Assembly: GCF_027947535.2 (NCBI RefSeq)
Contig: NZ_JAAGKO020000028.1
Span: forward strand, 47,034-111,033
Direction of reading: 5' to 3'
Source: Streptantibioticus silvisoli
GTDB taxonomy: Bacteria; Actinomycetota; Actinomycetes; Streptomycetales; Streptomycetaceae
DNA length: 64,000 nt
Position 1 is the first letter of the stretch, and each line of letters begins with the position of its first letter. Under the pieces are notes generated by a model. The model was given only the letters and a program-made list of their open reading frames with translations, had not been told where the DNA came from and did no database searches. Of this stretch, positions 8,517-16,180 are shown in pieces. The translations under genes were made by a program, and so were the position numbers.

Positions 8517-9520
8517 CTGACCGGGTTGTAGGCGTTGGCGCAGCCGCCACCGCAGTCGGAGGGCAGGTCGAAGGTGTAGGTCCGGCCGCCCTGCACGAGG
8601 TCGCCGTCCGCGTCGTACACCCGGATCGTGTACTGCGTACCGCCCGGTGAGTCCGGTTGCAGGACGTAGGACTGGCCCATGTCGGAGTTCATGCTCGCGC
8701 TGTGCCAGGAGCCGCCGTCGAAGTAGTCCACCCCGTGGATGCCGTTGGGGAGGTGGTTGACGGAGACGGCCGGCCAGTCGGCGGAGGCGTTCTGCATGAA
8801 CGCGACGGAGATGTCCCCCGAGTAGTCCGGCGCCGGCACGAACGACCAGGAGATCTGCCGGTTGTTCCAGTGGTCGGGGTACAGGTCGCCGACCGGCGAG
8901 CCGTTCAGCGTGAACCGGTTCAGGCTGCCGGTCGCCAGGTCGAGGTGGCCGGGGTCCTGGCGGCACCAGGCGTTCGGGTCGGCGCAACTGTCGGCGACCA
9001 GCATGGTCAGCGTCGCGCCGTTGTACGCGTCCGCCGTCCAGCCGCCGCCGTCGCGGCAGAACGGCTCGTTCCACGCGCCGTCGTTGGTGCCGTCGCAGTA
9101 GTCGCCGATGTTCACCCGCACCCAGCGCCCGCAGTTGAGGCCGTTCTGCCAGCTGCCCATCTTGGCGGCGTCCTGGGCCGGGACGGGACGGGTGTTGTAG
9201 TCCGGGTCGTCGGGCGTGTTGAACACGTTGAGCGCGACGAAGTCCTGCGAGTCGAGGTCGGCCTGCGGGATGCCGCACCCGCCGTACGGGGTGCCGAGCC
9301 CGTCGAAGTGCGTGGCGTTGCCGGTGGTGGTGGTGTCGTCGGCCGGGGTGTCGTCGGCCGGGGTGGGGGCGGGGGTGGCCGCGGCTTGAGCGGTCGGGGT
9401 CGCGGTGGTGGCCGCTGCCGTCGGGGTGGCCGAGGCGGTCGGTGGCAGCAGTGCGAACAGGCAGATGGCGCCCAGGACGCTCAGCCATCTCCTGGCGTGG
9501 GTGGATCTCATGAGTCCCAT
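8501..9520 (-). CDS. Secreted expansin-like protein
   Basis: 339 residues. The signal peptide is RWLSVLGAICLFALLPPTASA. A proline/threonine/alanine linker follows, then a double-psi beta-barrel-like domain (TGNATHFDGLGTPYGGCGIP, about residues 76-95), with cysteines at positions typical of expansin/GH45-type barrels. The C-terminal beta-sandwich (TYTFDLPSDCGGGCANAYN) may bind carbohydrate. Bacterial expansins loosen cellulose without hydrolysing it. ATG 9518-9520 has AGGGAGA seven bases upstream; a second ATG lies three codons later. It follows the GH6 gene by 71 bp on the same strand, which makes a cellulose-attack operon plausible. GH45 endoglucanase is an alternative, but the catalytic Asp pattern is not obvious. 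Confidence 0.72.
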   Translation of the reverse strand: MGLMRSTHARRWLSVLGAICLFALLPPTASATPTAAATTATPTAQAAATPAPTPADDTPADDTTTTGNATHFDGLGTPYGGCGIPQADLDSQDFVALNVFNTPDDPDYNTRPVPAQDAAKMGSWQNGLNCGRWVRVNIGDYCDGTNDGAWNEPFCRDGGGWTADAYNGATLTMLVADSCADPNAWCRQDPGHLDLATGSLNRFTLNGSPVGDLYPDHWNNRQISWSFVPAPDYSGDISVAFMQNASADWPAVSVNHLPNGIHGVDYFDGGSWHSASMNSDMGQSYVLQPDSPGGTQYTIRVYDADGDLVQGGRTYTFDLPSDCGGGCANAYNPVSYTTG

Positions 9521-9591
9521 GACGTCTCCCTGGGAGGTGCGGTGCCGTGGCCTCCGGCGGCGCGGGTGGGGGGCCGCGCCGCCGGAGGAGC

Positions 9592-10698
9592 TCAGTCGGT
9601 GGCCAGCGCGTAGGCCAGATCCGGGTCGAAGACCCCGGCGCCGTCGGCGCACCCGTCGGACTCGCCGGGCGCCTTGACCCACAGGTAGGCGTCGATCAGC
9701 GGGTCGCCGGTGCCGGTGGTCGGCGCGGTGCCCAGCGAACGGCCCTGCGGGTCGCACCAGTTCTGGTCGGGGGAGGGCCCGGCGCCGTTGCGGCTGGTGT
9801 CGACGACGGCGTGCAGCGCGGCGTCACCGAGGTCGGCGAGCACGGAGGTGTCGTAGGTGACCTCGTCGGAGGTGGTCTCGAAGTTGGAGACGTTGGAGAA
9901 GATCCCGTCGCCGTTCGTCGTCACGCCCGCCGCGCGCAGCCGGTTCGCCTGGTCGGCCGGGTCGTGCCAGTCGGAGTGGCCGGCGTCGTAGTAGACCCGG
10001 GCGTCGGGGTCGGCGGAGTGCAGGGTGGCGCCGGCCTGGGAGAGCGCGGCGTCCCGGTCAGCCAGCCCCTGCGCGTCCAGGCAGTCGGTCGACGACAGGG
10101 AGTCCGGCTCCAGGATCACCACCACCGGTCCGCCGCCGAGCCCGGCCGCGAACCCCTGCATCCAGCTGTCGTAGCTCGCGACGTCCGGTGCCCCGCCGGA
10201 GGACAGGCCGCCGCAGTCGCGGTCCGGGATCTCGTACGCCACGAGTACCGGCGTGGTCCCGTTCGCCGCCGCGGCCGAGGTGACCGCGCCGACCTGCGAG
10301 GTGATCGTGTCGGGGTCGTAGTCGGCGAACCAGGTGGCCTGCGGCTGCGAGGCGATCCGGGAGGCGATCGCCGGCTCCCGGGAGTCACCGGGATTGGCGC
10401 CGACCCACTGCGCGACCTGGGAGTCGGGGTTGACGTAGAACTGCGTGCCGGCGGGAAGATCCGCTCGGCGCGGGGCCTGAGGGGCGACGGCCTGCGGCGC
10501 GTGGGTTGCCGTTGCGTGGGCTGCTGTTGCCGGGGTCGCCGGGGCTTGGGTGGCCGTTGCTTGGGCGGCGTGGGCCGGGGGGCTCATGGCCAGCGCGGAC
10601 AGCGACAGGGCCAGCGCGACGGCGAGCCGGCGCGCGGTGACCGCCCGTCCGCGGGTGGGGAGGGGATCGGAACCGGGGTGTGGGGGTGGGGTCGACAT
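9592..10698 (-). CDS. Secreted GH6 cellulase (endoglucanase/cellobiohydrolase)
   Basis: 368 residues. The signal peptide is RRLAVALALSLSALAMSPPAHA, followed by an Ala/Thr linker and a single glycoside hydrolase family 6 domain without a carbohydrate-binding module. Family landmarks are present in order: FYVNPDSQ, VLVAYEIPDRDCGGLSSGG (general acid Asp in PDRDC), VVVILEPDSL (Asp of EPD), VYYDAGHSDW, SNVSNFETT, DTSRNGAGP, NQNWCDP-type QNWCDPQG and VKAPGESDG. It hydrolyses beta-1,4-glucan with inversion. The domain is compact, as in actinobacterial endoglucanases. ATG 10696-10698 has GGAG five bases upstream. It is first in a unit with the expansin-like gene. Confidence 0.88.
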   Translation of the reverse strand: MSTPPPHPGSDPLPTRGRAVTARRLAVALALSLSALAMSPPAHAAQATATQAPATPATAAHATATHAPQAVAPQAPRRADLPAGTQFYVNPDSQVAQWVGANPGDSREPAIASRIASQPQATWFADYDPDTITSQVGAVTSAAAANGTTPVLVAYEIPDRDCGGLSSGGAPDVASYDSWMQGFAAGLGGGPVVVILEPDSLSSTDCLDAQGLADRDAALSQAGATLHSADPDARVYYDAGHSDWHDPADQANRLRAAGVTTNGDGIFSNVSNFETTSDEVTYDTSVLADLGDAALHAVVDTSRNGAGPSPDQNWCDPQGRSLGTAPTTGTGDPLIDAYLWVKAPGESDGCADGAGVFDPDLAYALATD

Positions 10699-10812
10699 GA
10701 GTACTCCAAGCCGGAGAGTGGGCCGCGGGAACGGACGGACCGCCCCTTGAGCACAGGACCGGACCACGGAGGGGTCGCTGTCCCGGGCTCGCCGGGGTAA
10801 TACTCATGCTCT

Positions 10813-10830
10813 CCAGTGAAATTGCGCAAG
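10813..10830. promoter_or_regulatory. Second copy of the CCAGTGAAATTG site
   Basis: CCAGTGAAATTGCGCAAG matches the ROK2 upstream site exactly over its first 12 bases. It also shares the CAAG end and an upstream TAAT. It lies 115 bp before the GH6 start. The symmetric TGGTC half is replaced by TGCGC here. Confidence 0.5.
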
Positions 10831-10849
10831 GGGCGGAGGGGAATCTCTT

Positions 10850-10899
10850 CGGTCGGCGGTCGGCGGTCGGCGGTCGGCGGTTGGCGGTCAGCGGTTGGG
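10850..10899. repeat. Heptamer tandem repeat (GGTCGGC)n
   Basis: About seven copies of a 7-bp unit lie here, the first four identical and the last three with single changes. No gene overlaps it. The 690-bp gap between the GH6 and oxidoreductase genes contains only this, the 30-bp repeat array and promoter elements. Confidence 0.7.
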
Positions 10900-11177
10900 G
10901 GATTTGGTGGTGGGTCCGGTGGGGTCCGTCTTCTTCCGCTCCGCCGCGGGGCGCGTGACGCGTGTCGCGTGTCGCCGGTGGTGCGTCGCCCACTGCCGGG
11001 AGCGCTGCGCGGGGTGGGCCGCTGCTGGGCAACGGAATGCCGACGGCCGGCCGGCTGGAGCGGGCTCCGCGGATGTCGTCGGCCGCGAAGGTCGCTGCAC
11101 GCGGACTGTTCGACGGGTGGCTGCACGCGGACTCGTCGAGCGGGCGTGCCCGGTAGCTCCTGAGGCCGCTTGCGGCG

Positions 11178-11325
11178 GACCATGCGGCGCCGCGGAAACT
11201 GGCGGCGGACCGTGCGGCGCCGCTGAACCGTGTCACGGGACCATGCGGCACCGCGGAAACCGGCCGCCGACCGTTCGGTGCCGTTGAAACGTGCCCCGAG
11301 CCATGCGGTGCCGCGGAATGCGACC
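11178..11325. repeat. Five-copy repeat with 30-31 bp period
   Basis: A core resembling GACCATGCGGCGCCGCGGAA starts at 11178, 11208, 11239, 11269 and 11299. Copies differ at several positions but keep the TGCGG and CCG blocks. A period of about three helical turns places all copies on one face of the DNA. It ends just before the oxidoreductase operator. Confidence 0.65.
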
Positions 11326-11340
11326 TGTATGTCCATGTGT

Positions 11341-11364
11341 AATGATTATTGACCAAGTATCATT
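11341..11364. promoter_or_regulatory. Operator-like inverted repeat before the oxidoreductase gene
   Basis: AATGAT (11341-11346) and ATCATT (11359-11364) flank TATTGACCAAGT in an AT-rich island that stands out from the GC-rich surroundings. It lies 21 bp before the start codon, a typical place for a MarR- or HxlR-type repressor; no such gene is adjacent. Confidence 0.5.
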
Positions 11365-11384
11365 ATGAATATGCGAGGAAGTCC

Positions 11385-12371
11385 ATGCACGCACTGATGC
11401 TGCGCGAGTTCGGCGCTGCCCTGGAGCCGGCCGAGATCGCCATGCCCGAGGCCGGTCCGGGCCAGGCTCTGGTGCGGATCCATGCCAGCGGGGTGAATCC
11501 GCTGGACACGAAGATCCGTGTCGGCAAGGCCGCGCACGCCGAACGGGTCCTGCCCGCCGTGCCGGGGCTCGACCTGGCCGGTACCGTCGAGGCGGTCGGG
11601 GCGGGCGTGGAGCGCTTCGTGCCGGGCGACGAGGTGTTCGGCCTGACCGGTGGCGTCGGCGACCTGCAAGGTTCACTGGCCGAGTACGCGGCTGTCGACG
11701 CGGACCTCCTCGCCCACAAGCCCCGGGTGCTGACGATGCGTGAGGCGGCCGCCCTGCCCCTGGTGACGATCACCGCCTGGGAAGGACTGGTGGACCGGGC
11801 GGGCGTTCGCGCGGGGCACAAGGTGCTGGTCCACGGCGGCGCCGGAGGCATCGGGCACGTGGCGGTCCAGATCGCCCTGGCCCACGGCGCCGAGGTGTTC
11901 GCCACCGGAGGCCCGCGGAGCCTGCGGACCATCAAGGACATGGGAGCGGTCCCGATCGACTACACCGCCACGGACCCGCCCGCCTACGTCGCCGAGCACA
12001 CCGGCGGCGAGGGGTTCGACATCGTCTTCGACACCGTGGGCGGTGCGACCCTCGACGCGTCCTTCACGGCCGCGCGCTACTACACCGGACACGTGGTCAG
12101 CGCTTTGGGATGGGGCACCCACAGCATCGCGCCGCTGTCGTTCCGCGGAGCCACCTACTCGGGCGTCTTCACCCTGCTGCCAATGCTCACCGGCCGCGGG
12201 CGGGCCCACCACGGCGAGATCCTGGAACAGGCCGCCGCGCTCGCCGAATCGGGCCGACTGTCCCCGCGGGTCGACCCCGGGCACTTCACGCTCGAGTCGG
12301 TCGTGGACGCCTACCAGGCCGTGGAGAACGGCACCGCGCAGGGCAAGGTCGTCATCGACGTCATCGCCTGA
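11385..12371 (+). CDS. Zinc-independent quinone oxidoreductase / NADP-dependent MDR protein
   Basis: 328 residues of the medium-chain dehydrogenase/reductase superfamily, quinone-oxidoreductase branch. A GroES-like N-terminus (ALVRIHASGVNPLDTKI, VPGLDLAGTVEAVGAGV) is followed by a Rossmann segment with HGGAGGIGHVAVQIA (about residues 150-164) that binds NADPH. The catalytic-zinc cysteine and structural-zinc Cys cluster are absent. It probably reduces quinones or enones in the cytoplasm. ATG 11385 has GAGGAA five bases upstream, better than an upstream frame extension. It is monocistronic, with an operator-like inverted repeat overlapping the promoter, so it is probably induced by its substrate. 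Confidence 0.88.
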   Translation: MHALMLREFGAALEPAEIAMPEAGPGQALVRIHASGVNPLDTKIRVGKAAHAERVLPAVPGLDLAGTVEAVGAGVERFVPGDEVFGLTGGVGDLQGSLAEYAAVDADLLAHKPRVLTMREAAALPLVTITAWEGLVDRAGVRAGHKVLVHGGAGGIGHVAVQIALAHGAEVFATGGPRSLRTIKDMGAVPIDYTATDPPAYVAEHTGGEGFDIVFDTVGGATLDASFTAARYYTGHVVSALGWGTHSIAPLSFRGATYSGVFTLLPMLTGRGRAHHGEILEQAAALAESGRLSPRVDPGHFTLESVVDAYQAVENGTAQGKVVIDVIA

Positions 12372-12529
12372 CCTGGAATTCTCGCTCGACTGGGTGTTAT
12401 CGCCTGCCTTGCCATGTTCCCGGGCCGCCTCACAGGGCACTCCGGGAATCCGAGGAATGCGAGGGGTCCGAGGAATTCGAGGGGTCCGAGGAATCCCCCG
12501 ACATCGATCGTCGAGGTGCCGGGGGTGCG

Positions 12530-12737
12530 CCGATGGTCTGGTGGTCGGCAAGGATGTTGTCGTGCACCTCCTGTGTGGGGGTGCACGTGCCGAAGTCGGG
12601 GAGTGTGAAGGTGGCGCCGTCGAGGGTGACCTTCCCGCCGGGGTTCCAGCCAGCGGCTTCGAGGTCCTGGGCGGACAGGGAGTGGCCGCCGCCGTCGGCG
12701 TCGGCGAGATTGGTCGCGGCGTCGCTCGAGATGGCGG
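12530..12737 (-). pseudogene. Displaced 208-bp fragment of the LamG/SGNH-like giant gene
   Basis: These 208 bp align without gaps, with about a dozen mismatches, to 26281-26488 inside the giant secreted-protein gene. In the same frame they encode DAATNLADADGGGHSLSAQ and QEVHDNILADHQTIG. There is no start, signal peptide or flanking homology. Just left of it (12435-12500) is an alternating 9-bp repeat (CCGAGGAAT / TCGAGGGGT). It is a relic, not a working gene. Confidence 0.75.
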
Positions 12738-12781
12738 CTCCGACTTCGGGGAGACCTGGTTGCCCGTCAGAAGGAAATGGG

Positions 12782-13162
12782 ATGAACGAAGTTTCCGCGA
12801 GTGCGCTGATCGCCGCATTCGATTCTGACTCCGAGGCCGGCAGTCGGGCCAAGGATGCAGTGATTTCTGGAGCGCCTTTCGAGATCTGGCTCGATCCCCT
12901 GCTGGGGTCAAGGCTTCGGGGCATCCTTCGCGGGAGAGGGAAAAGCTTGCAGCGGCGTGGTAAGCCGATTATCGGGGTTGCTGAATGCCTTGCAAGTCTT
13001 GCCGAAAAGGGCGAACGGGGACTTCTTGTGGCCTACGTGGACGATCGCGAACGAGCCGGATACCTATTTCCTCTCTATCTCGATCCACAACCGCTCAAAG
13101 TGGTCGGATGTATAGGATTTGGCTCCTCCCCCAAAAGGGGCCCCAATGCCGGTCCCGAATAA
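12782..13162 (+). CDS. Hypothetical protein, possible immunity protein
   Basis: 126 residues, family not recognised. The sequence is soluble and mixed alpha/beta (EIWLDPLLGSRLRGILRG, GLLVAYVDDRERAGYLFPLY). ATG 12782 is preceded by GAAGGAAATGGG. Its codons are less GC-biased than the neighbours. It directly follows the displaced fragment of a large secreted-protein gene, a position often occupied by orphan immunity genes of polymorphic toxins, but that role is only a guess from context. The C-terminus (FGSSPKRGPNAGPE) may be altered by rearrangement. Confidence 0.5.
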   Translation: MNEVSASALIAAFDSDSEAGSRAKDAVISGAPFEIWLDPLLGSRLRGILRGRGKSLQRRGKPIIGVAECLASLAEKGERGLLVAYVDDRERAGYLFPLYLDPQPLKVVGCIGFGSSPKRGPNAGPE

Positions 13163-13212
13163 CACTCCGCAGAGGGGAAGCCTCACAGTGTCCCACTGGG
13201 ATCTGCTTGCCG

Positions 13213-13318
13213 GTGGGGCCTCTGCGGTGTCTGAAGGGAGTAGTTGACGACAATGTCAACGGACGGGTGCTGCACAAAGCGGTGATTCATCGCCGCCGTC
13301 GGGTCGGGCGATGGGCTG
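13213..13318 (+). repeat. ~100-bp segment shared with 37441-37550
   Basis: The segment around TTGACGACAATGTCAACGGA recurs at 37460-37495 as TTGACGGCAACGTCAGCGGA, and similarity extends into GCCGTCGGGTCGGGCGATGG on the right. It includes the small palindrome TTGACgacaatGTCAA. A CCGCAGAGG/CCTCTGCGG inverted repeat (13167-13227) overlaps its left end. Both copies lie at the edge of rearranged CRISPR zones. Confidence 0.5.
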
Positions 13319-13448
13319 GTGGGATGCGAAGGGCGTTGCCGAGAAGGTCGATGACGTCTCGCTGGAGGCGGAGTCGGACGTGGGCGTACACCATCGGTGC
13401 GCGCGGCCAGTCGGTCAGGGCCGCCGTACAGCGGCTCGAGGGACGGAG

Positions 13449-14033
13449 TCAGGAAGGGGTTGCCGGGCGGTTCACCGGCTTGGCCTCCCCCTCCGGGAAG
13501 CGTTGGCAAGAGAAGCGTTGGCCCGCGTGGTGGGCGGTGGCCTCGCGCAGCCATCGGCGCGTCTGACGGCGGCTGCTGAGCAGCACGACGTCGGCGTGCC
13601 CGGAGGCGAATTCCTCGATCTTCGCCAGCACGCGGGGTCGCATCTTGTGCCGGTAGGTGGCCACGTACTTGATGACGCCCCAGGTGATCCGGTTGTGGAT
13701 GCCGTTGCCCTGGTGGCCGGCGCCGTGCCGGAGCTGCCGCGAGATGATCCCCCACAGGGCGGCGGGGGTGGACACGTCCATGAGCACGACGGTGTCGCAG
13801 GCTTCGAGCCGGATCGGCAGGGTGGAGTTGTAGTTCCCGTCGATCACCCATCGCGGCTCGGCCACGAGGGCGCGCTGGGCTGCGGCGAACTTCTCCATCG
13901 GCAGCGCGTTCCACTCGTCGTCGAAGTAGACCGCGTCCAGGTGCGTCACCGGGGCATCCAGCGCGGCCCCGAGCTGACGGGCCAGGTGAGACTTGCCGCT
14001 GCCGCCACAGCCGACGATGGTCACTTTCCGCAT
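13449..14033 (-). CDS. P-loop nucleotide kinase (topology modulation/FlaR-like)
   Basis: 194 residues. Walker A is VGCGGSGKSHLARQLG (about residues 7-22), followed by APVTHLDAVYFDDEW and WVIDGNYNSTLPIRLEACD, the signature of small adenylate-kinase-like FlaR/AAA proteins. Later come VVLMDVSTPAALWGIISRQL (lid-like) and VLLSSRRQTRRWLRE. The substrate is unknown; members are usually annotated as nucleotide kinases. ATG 14031-14033 is a clear start. The stop is followed by the shared ~100-bp segment, and upstream is a decayed coding fragment next to CRISPR array 1. It is probably monocistronic. Confidence 0.8.
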   Translation of the reverse strand: MRKVTIVGCGGSGKSHLARQLGAALDAPVTHLDAVYFDDEWNALPMEKFAAAQRALVAEPRWVIDGNYNSTLPIRLEACDTVVLMDVSTPAALWGIISRQLRHGAGHQGNGIHNRITWGVIKYVATYRHKMRPRVLAKIEEFASGHADVVLLSSRRQTRRWLREATAHHAGQRFSCQRFPEGEAKPVNRPATPS

Positions 14034-14039
14034 TGCGCT

Positions 14040-14290
14040 TCACTTTGGAGGGGATGGGCGGCCTGGGCAGGAAGGATCTCACCGCTCTGTTCCCGGGCCA
14101 GCGGCCGCAGCCGGCCAGGACCGCCTCGAAGAGCCACTGCGTCATCTGCTCGGCTGCGGCGTACCGCTCAGGCAGCAACAGGAGCGTTGCGAGCGATCGC
14201 CCGTAGAACCGGTGAACCTCGGTGAGGGGGACACGCGCCAGGAACGCGACGTGTGGCCCACGCCGACGTACAAGGCCACTAGCCGACGAC
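14040..14290 (-). pseudogene. Decayed coding fragment beside CRISPR array 1
   Basis: One minus-strand frame has strongly GC-biased third positions and reads VAFLARVPLTEVHRFYGRSL followed by QMTQWLFEAVLAGCG. It has no start, and it runs out of frame into the next gene. The family is not recognised. It most likely lost its 5' part where array 1 now ends. Confidence 0.35.
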
Positions 14291-14359
14291 CTGGTGGGGG
14301 ACTTGCCGGGCCGCCGGCGCGAAGAACACGGCGCCCTGCGTGAATTCGCCACCGGATTC

Positions 14360-14876
14360 GGGACCACCCCCGCGGGCGCGGGGACCACAGCACGGGCGGA
14401 ACGGCCACCGCGAAGCTCGCGGGACCACCCCCGCGGGTGCGGGGACCACCACGATCACGGTGCGGACCTGGTCACCAGCAAGGGACCACCCCCGCGGGTG
14501 CGGGGACCACGTGCGACCCGGCCTACGACTCCCTGATCGGACGGGACCACCCCCGCGGGCGCGGGGACCACCCACGCGCCCAACGCGTTGCCGTGAAGCC
14601 CTTGGGACCACCCCCGCGGGTGCGGGGACCACACCAGCAGCGCGAGCACGGCGACGTTGATCTTGGGACCACCCCCGCGGGTGCGGGGACCACTAGCGAT
14701 CCCTTGACATCACTAGCGAGGATGCGGGACCACCCCCGCGGGTGCGGGGACCACTTGCCGGAGCGGGAGGCGCCGACGGCGTTGACGGGACCACCCCCGC
14801 GGGTGCGGGGAGCACGTACTCGTGGCTGCGGGCGTTGATCCGGGCGAGGGACCACCCCTGCGGGTGCGGGGAGCAC
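14360..14876 (-). CRISPR. CRISPR array 1 (type I-E, 9 repeats)
   Basis: Nine 29-bp repeats start at 14360, 14421, 14482, 14543, 14604, 14665, 14726, 14787 and 14848, separated by eight 32-bp spacers. On the plus strand they begin GGGACCACCCCCGC and end GGGGACCAC. The crRNA strand by I-E convention is therefore minus (GTGGTCCCCGC...), with stem CCCCGC/GCGGGG and loop ACCC. The two right-most repeats carry GTGCTCC instead of GTGGTCC, and the last also has an A in the stem. A leader-like motif follows on the right. No cas gene is near. Confidence 0.93.
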
Positions 14877-14960
14877 AGGCGTCGACCTGCGACTTCAGGC
14901 GAGTCGGCAGCAAATTTTACCCACTTTGCCAAAGAGCGACTTCTCGGACAAAGCATCCCT
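14877..14960 (-). promoter_or_regulatory. Leader of CRISPR array 1
   Basis: Six bases beyond the last repeat stands CGACCTGCGACTT, matching TGACCTGCCAATT at the same offset beside array 5. It is followed by an AT-rich stretch (AGCAAATTTTACCC). Confidence 0.5.
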
Positions 14961-15217
14961 GGTGGGTGCTACTTGCCGAAGGCCGTCAGTTGGCAGCCTC
15001 GCTCCATCCCTGCCGAGGGGGCAAATTGAAGGAAGGGGAGGCCTTCGCAGTCGGAAGTAGCATTGTGGTCGTGAGTGCTCAAAGTGAACCCCAGTTTTGT
15101 TTTCGCCTTCACCGCCAACCACAGCTGCCAGACGGTCCATTGAGTGTCTTGAACTCTCACGTTGTCGATCGGACACTGCCCCGACGGGCGACCCGCTGGT
15201 TCGCCCGGGAGGCGGGT

Positions 15218-15511
15218 TCAGGGAGTATCCGGGCGGAAAATGGGGCGTCGGTTGTAGCCGACAGCAGGGTCATTGGCGCGGTGTTTGATGATGTATTGCG
15301 TCTCTTGCCGACGCACCTCGTTGTCGGAGGCGCTCTCGGACTCCCAGAGGATTTGCTTGCGGATGGTGAAGTCCCGGAGTGCTTCGCGGTCGGTATCCCG
15401 TTCAAGCAGTTCCCGTGAAGCGCTGCCGAAATAACCAAGCCGGGTGTCCGTGAGGTCCGACCCGACGTAGACCTTGCCGTTCGGATACGTGATCTTGTAG
15501 ACGACCTTCAT
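15218..15511 (-). CDS. Small GIY-YIG-type nuclease-domain protein
   Basis: 97 residues. KITYPNGKVYVGSDLTDTR (about residues 6-24) is the GIY-YIG core (here KITYPN...KVYVG). It is followed by GYFGSASRELLERD and a C-terminal QYIIKHRANDPAVGYNRRP. The expected conserved Arg and Glu are in DTRLG/RRQE, though I cannot fix the catalytic set by eye. Such one-domain proteins occur alone, in phages and in mobile introns. ATG 15509-15511 is the start. It lies in the block between the leaders of arrays 1 and 2 and has lower GC than its neighbours, suggesting foreign origin. Confidence 0.65.
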   Translation of the reverse strand: MKVVYKITYPNGKVYVGSDLTDTRLGYFGSASRELLERDTDREALRDFTIRKQILWESESASDNEVRRQETQYIIKHRANDPAVGYNRRPIFRPDTP

Positions 15512-15655
15512 GGCACGAAAAGTAGCGCCCTCAACTCCGACCGCCGGAAGAATTCAGCCACTTGCTACTCAACGCAATCGGAGGTAGTGAGCCCAGACGA
15601 GTCCGAACATCGGCCGTGACAGCGTCTCAAGAGCGACCCGATACCCCCGTTCGCG

Positions 15656-16180
15656 TCAGGTCGCAGCCAATGCCCTCGTGGCAGCCTGACCAATCGCCGT
15701 CGCTGCCTGGGCCGGGTCGGTCAGTTCGAGGACAGTGATGCCGGGAAACGGTGTGGGATCCGGAGCAAACGCCAACCACAGCATGGCGCATCCGGCCGCG
15801 CGCAGCCGTGCCACCCGCGCGGTTCCGGCAGCCCGTTCCTCGTTCCGGTAGTAGCCGTCCGAGGCGATGACGAGAAGGCGGGCGGCTCCGGGGCGAGCAA
15901 GTCCGACTCCAGCGGCGAGGGCGTCGATGGCGCCGCCGATGTCGTGGCCCGTCGCGGTGGCGTCGAACTCTGTCACCTTCTTCGGCACTCGGCCCGGGGC
16001 CGTGATGGGGTTCAGCGAGCGGCCGTAGGCAACGGTCGCGCTGCGCGCCTCGGGGTCGGTGAGTGCGCAGGCCCTTGCCAGAATCCACGCCGCCGAGGCG
16101 ATCGGTCCGGTCGCGGCCCCCATAGAGCAGGAAACGTCCACCGCGATTCCCACCCGGAGGACCGGAGTGGGGTCCGGCTA
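15656..16180 (-). pseudogene. VWA-domain gene truncated by IS5-type insertion
   Basis: The frame is open from the IS boundary and reads PDPTPVLRVGIAVDVSCSMG, then a von Willebrand A domain with MIDAS DxSxS (DVSCS), GHDIGGAIDALAAG and LLVIASDGYYRNEERAAG. It ends at a TGA (15656-15658). Everything N-terminal to the VWA domain is missing, because the insertion element begins at 16179. VWA proteins of this type often work with ATPases in actinobacterial conflict operons, so it may once have belonged with the protease-STAND genes nearby (inference). A GTG at 16151-16153 could still give a short product. Confidence 0.7.

Noticed and set aside
11341..11376. TTGACC at 11349 as a -35 box for the oxidoreductase gene
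   Set aside because: No acceptable -10 lies 16-18 bp downstream; the sequence is better read as the centre of an operator-like inverted repeat.
13183..14388. 401-codon minus-strand frame
   Set aside because: Only its first part (14040-14290) has coding-like third positions. The rest is out of frame over the P-loop kinase gene.
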